Part shown: positions 5,889 through 7,478 of the stretch, piece after piece
Position numbering within the stretch: position 1 is the stretch's first letter
Layout: every line of letters begins with the position of its first letter
Origin: UBA7359 sp047618295
GTDB lineage: Bacteria > Pseudomonadota > Gammaproteobacteria > Eutrophobiales > Eutrophobiaceae
DNA: 7,478 nucleotides
Assembly: GCA_047618295.1 (NCBI GenBank)
Contig: JBLHKL010000099.1
Span: 1-7,478 of the forward strand
Direction of reading: 5' to 3'
Notes under the pieces: generated by a model
What the model saw: the letters and a program-made list of their open reading frames with translations, nothing else
Databases searched by the model: none
What the model was told of the DNA's origin: nothing
Position numbers and translations under genes: made by a program

Positions 5889-6101
5889 TTGACCCTATGA
5901 CAATATCAAGGTCACTTAGTTCATCTTCACCCCTTGTCACTACGCTATCTACTTTGTATCGGTATAATGTTGCGTCGCAGAAGGTTACTCAGTTATCTCA
6001 CATCGTTCATATTATTGTGAGAATTACCTACCCTAACAGCCCACGTTTACTATATCTTTCAAGATCGGTAACAGTCTAATGTGATTCCTTGAGTAATTCT
6101 A
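5889..6101. promoter_or_regulatory. Upstream region of the small membrane-protein operon
   Basis: This region is non-coding and carries an inverted repeat at 5996-6022. TCTCACA (5996-6002) and TGTGAGA (6016-6022) are perfect complements separated by 13 bases, about 110 bases upstream of the first gene. A second weak pair, TGACC/GGTCA, lies near 5890-5914. On the minus strand CATTAT and TATACC (within 5960-5972) could serve as a -10, but no clear -35 partner is present. The arms are oriented as TCACA...TGTGA, the reverse of the CRP half-site arrangement, so this is not a CRP site. It may be an operator for an unknown regulator or an RNA hairpin. Confidence 0.35.
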
Positions 6102-6147
6102 ACTGTTAATCACTAGGTCGGCAGTTCGAGCCTGTCCCGGGGAGCCA
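6102..6147 (+). tRNA. 3' half of tRNA-Asn(GUU), partial; right att-like copy
   Basis: The sequence starts at the anticodon loop CTGTTAA (anticodon GTT). It continues with the 3' anticodon stem TCACT, variable loop AGGTC, T-stem GGCAG, T-loop TTCGAGC, T-stem CTGTC, acceptor strand CCGGGGA, discriminator G and encoded CCA. Everything fits bacterial tRNA-Asn. The 5' half (acceptor, D-arm and 5' anticodon stem) is absent; the bases before it (GTAATTCTA) cannot form the stem. It is therefore not a working tRNA. Its first 28 bases repeat at 3650-3677. The presence of CCA and an adjacent terminator suggests this is the original chromosomal 3' end, displaced by insertion. Confidence 0.9.
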
Positions 6148-6158
6148 TATCAAATGAA

Positions 6159-6187
6159 AAGCCTGCATGTGAATGTGGGCTTTTTTT
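6159..6187 (+). terminator. Rho-independent terminator after the tRNA-Asn end, probably bidirectional
   Basis: AAGCCTGCA (6159-6167) pairs with TGTGGGCTT (6174-6182), including two G-T pairs, around a six-base loop. A run of seven T follows from 6181. This is a typical terminator 11 bases after the tRNA CCA. On the minus strand the same stem is followed by TTTTCATTT, so it may also terminate the Tsx-family gene, which ends at 6237. Confidence 0.8.
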
Positions 6188-6236
6188 GTGGGTGCTTTTG
6201 TTGCCGTTTTATTGACACAATCTATAGCCCTATACA

Positions 6237-6971
6237 TTAAAAAGTATACATTAATGTTGCTTGCGCTGATTGTTCAGTCACTCCCTTGATGCCAAATTTA
6301 TTATGCCAGTACCAATATTCAATGCCTGCATAAAATTGATTCTTATGACCTATTAAATTTCCTACATCTAATAATAATTGTGGTTGAGTTAAAATCGAAT
6401 CTTCACCTCCAGTTGCACCGGCACTTAACCAATCAAGAAAGCCACGAAACTTAAAATCCAAACCCCCAATACTAAATGGCACACTCCACACAGGAGTAAT
6501 TTGCACACCAAGACTATTAACATCATCATTTTTATAAGCCATGATATCTAACTTTATATATTCAGTGTGCGGAATATCAAAACTAATACCTCCTCCAAAT
6601 AAATAGGCCATAAATGGATCACTGGAGGGTTCGCTGCCGGCATTAATTCCACCTACGATCGAAAAATCTTTAAATAATCCGAATGACATATTGTTGTCTG
6701 TTAACTTATTCAAACTGAGTCTAGGATAAAATTCACCATAAACCGCTAAACCAACATCGTCCCTTTGAATGAAATCCACAAAGAGAAAGTTTTCACCATA
6801 TTTCCAGCCATCAGCATGCTCAAATGTAATTGTATTATGATTACTGGAACCCAACTCAAAACCATCGCCTGTCAGGAATTGAATATTAGTTGAAGTCCAA
6901 TTAAAAATACCTTCAGCCTGAATTAATTCAGACGAAAAAATAAGTAAAACAAGCATAGTTAGCCTTCTCAT
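6237..6971 (-). CDS. Tsx/OmpK-family outer-membrane channel
   Basis: This 244-residue protein has a signal peptide (MRRLTMLVLLIFSSELIQA, cleaved before E20). The mature chain ends in phenylalanine (LMYTF), as outer-membrane beta-barrels do for assembly. Tsx-family marks include TITFEHADGWKYGENFLFVDF (48-67), YGEFYPRLSLNKL (78-90), VQITPVWSVPFSIGG (156-170), FRGFLDW (175-181), QPQLLLDVGN (196-205) and GIEYWYWHNKFGI (216-228). Alternating polar and hydrophobic strands and a normal length suggest an intact channel, likely for nucleosides or related small solutes. Substrate specificity cannot be read from the sequence. The ribosome-binding site is weak. The gene starts five bases after the stop of the HsdR-EAL fusion, so it probably shares that transcript. 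Confidence 0.9.
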   Translation of the reverse strand: MRRLTMLVLLIFSSELIQAEGIFNWTSTNIQFLTGDGFELGSSNHNTITFEHADGWKYGENFLFVDFIQRDDVGLAVYGEFYPRLSLNKLTDNNMSFGLFKDFSIVGGINAGSEPSSDPFMAYLFGGGISFDIPHTEYIKLDIMAYKNDDVNSLGVQITPVWSVPFSIGGLDFKFRGFLDWLSAGATGGEDSILTQPQLLLDVGNLIGHKNQFYAGIEYWYWHNKFGIKGVTEQSAQATLMYTF

Positions 6972-6976
6972 TTTAG

Positions 6977-7384
6977 TTAATTTTTTAATATATCATCAAA
7001 CGGTTGTGGCTTATGAATACCATAACCTTGACCGTAATCGACACCTATCTCCCTCAACATACCTTTAATCTCATCGTTCTCTACAAACTCAGCATAAGCC
7101 AACGCTTGTTGCATACCATGACCTATTGCCAATGTATTTTTCTTTGCTTCAATAACAGCAATAGCTAAATTGGGCTTTGCATAGAGCACATAATCAGCAC
7201 GTTTGGGGCCGCCCTTAACATCAGGATTCTTAATTCGGGCCGCCAACTTGCCACGCACCATGACACGACCATCAGTGAGATTCACCTCTTCACGAAAATG
7301 AGCTTGTTGCCAACCTGCTTTCAAAATAGCTGGAGTAATAAACTTAGTTGAAATATCACGTTCGCTTAAAGATCGTTTATCCAT
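6977..7384 (-). CDS. Chimeric protein: HsdR N-terminal nuclease domain fused to an EAL-domain end
   Basis: Residues 1-97 match the N-terminus of type I restriction R subunits: MDKRSLSERDISTKFITPAI, REEVNLTDGR and VRGKLAAR. The PD-(D/E)xK nuclease core is complete, with Asp 64 in RADYVLY, EAK at 79-81 and the QxxxY motif Q93-Y97. From about residue 98 it becomes the end of an EAL phosphodiesterase: AEFVENDEI, then GVDYGQGYGIHKPQPF to the stop at residue 135. A normal HsdR has a large helicase part and several hundred more residues, and the EAL domain lacks its catalytic part. The join is in frame at a short shared AYAE/IAE-like stretch. The ATG at 7384 is preferred because GGGGAG lies ten bases upstream; a TTG at 7402 in the same frame is weaker. 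No hsdM or hsdS lies in the window, but they could be further right. Positions 7385-7478 show no clear promoter. Restriction activity is not expected; DNA nicking cannot be excluded. Confidence 0.85.
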   Translation of the reverse strand: MDKRSLSERDISTKFITPAILKAGWQQAHFREEVNLTDGRVMVRGKLAARIKNPDVKGGPKRADYVLYAKPNLAIAVIEAKKNTLAIGHGMQQALAYAEFVENDEIKGMLREIGVDYGQGYGIHKPQPFDDILKN

Positions 7385-7478
7385 ACTCCGAAGTCTCCCC
7401 AACTTCAGTTCCTTATAATTGTGCTATGACTTTACTTTGCCTTATTTTAACTTATATTTGAAGTACATATACTCTTTT

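Larger units (their letters stand above)
3650..6129. mobile_element. Putative decayed tRNA-Asn integration islet (no integrase in window)
   Basis: An exact 28-bp direct repeat (3650-3677 and 6102-6129) bounds this segment. The repeat is the anticodon loop (CTGTTAA), variable loop and T-arm of tRNA-Asn(GUU), a class of site used by tyrosine integrases. Inside are an IS3 remnant, a diguanylate cyclase gene, a truncated secreted protein gene and three tiny membrane-protein genes. No integrase, excisionase or replication gene is present. Both tRNA copies lack their 5' half, as expected for internal or right-hand att sites when the intact tRNA lies further left. The exact repeat is directly visible; the islet reading and the direction of integration are inference. 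Duplication by other recombination is possible. Confidence 0.55.

Noticed and set aside
5996..6022. CRP binding site
   Set aside because: The half-sites are in the opposite orientation (TCACA...TGTGA) and the spacer is 13 bases, not the TGTGA-N6-TCACA arrangement.
5608..6079. Other open frames over the 78-residue gene and its upstream region, on both strands
   Set aside because: They are Arg/Ser-rich or low-complexity shadows without ribosome-binding sites; the hydrophobic frame at 5652-5888 is the credible one.
7400..7402. TTG start for the HsdR-EAL fusion
   Set aside because: The ATG at 7384 matches the usual HsdR N-terminus and has GGGGAG ten bases upstream, a site that overlaps the TTG itself.
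1..7478. CRISPR array, rRNA genes or complete tRNA genes
   Set aside because: No regularly spaced repeats and no rRNA sequence were seen; the only tRNA sequences are the two partial tRNA-Asn copies.

Overview
The window looks like the chromosome of an AT-leaning gammaproteobacterium, possibly marine or aquatic. Evidence for this is a bacterial-type thiopurine methyltransferase, a Tsx-family outer-membrane channel, a tRNA-Asn fragment whose form fits the group, and many PAS/GGDEF/EAL signalling remnants. I cannot name the genus. The region is a patchwork: intact housekeeping-type genes alternate with frameshifted, truncated and fused genes, an IS3 remnant and duplicated tRNA pieces.

Layout. 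Positions 1-391 hold no convincing gene but contain several short perfect palindromes and two copies of a CTGTCCCC-type motif. Positions 392-746 are a small cupin gene broken by a one-base frameshift, followed directly by an intact tpm gene (763-1398). Convergent with tpm is a complete 610-residue ABC exporter half-transporter (1495-3327, minus). Positions 3328-3649 are non-coding, with one strong hairpin.

From about 3650 to 6129 lies a roughly 2.45 kb segment bounded by an exact 28-bp direct repeat, which is the anticodon-loop-to-T-loop part of tRNA-Asn(GUU). The right copy continues to the CCA end and its own terminator, so it is probably the original chromosomal tRNA end. The left copy runs straight into a deleted IS3-family transposase. 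Both copies lack the 5' half of the tRNA. I read this as a decayed tRNA-Asn integration islet whose integrase is lost or outside the window. Its cargo is a PAS-GGDEF diguanylate cyclase (4012-4923, minus), a truncated secreted protein resembling the Rap1a/Tai family (5055-5324, plus), and a three-gene set of tiny membrane proteins (5888 down to 5261, minus), two of which overlap by ATGA.

Right of the tRNA end is a Tsx-family outer-membrane channel gene (6237-6971, minus). Five bases upstream of it ends an unusual open reading frame (6977-7384, minus). This frame joins the nuclease domain of a type I restriction subunit (HsdR) to the last ~37 residues of an EAL phosphodiesterase. It appears to be a deletion junction that left the channel gene behind a restriction-gene start region.

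The most novel-looking items are the HsdR-EAL fusion, the tRNA-Asn islet with its small-membrane-protein operon, and a 16-bp tandem duplication carrying the start codon of the diguanylate cyclase. All functional statements rest on motif recognition by eye; no database search was run.
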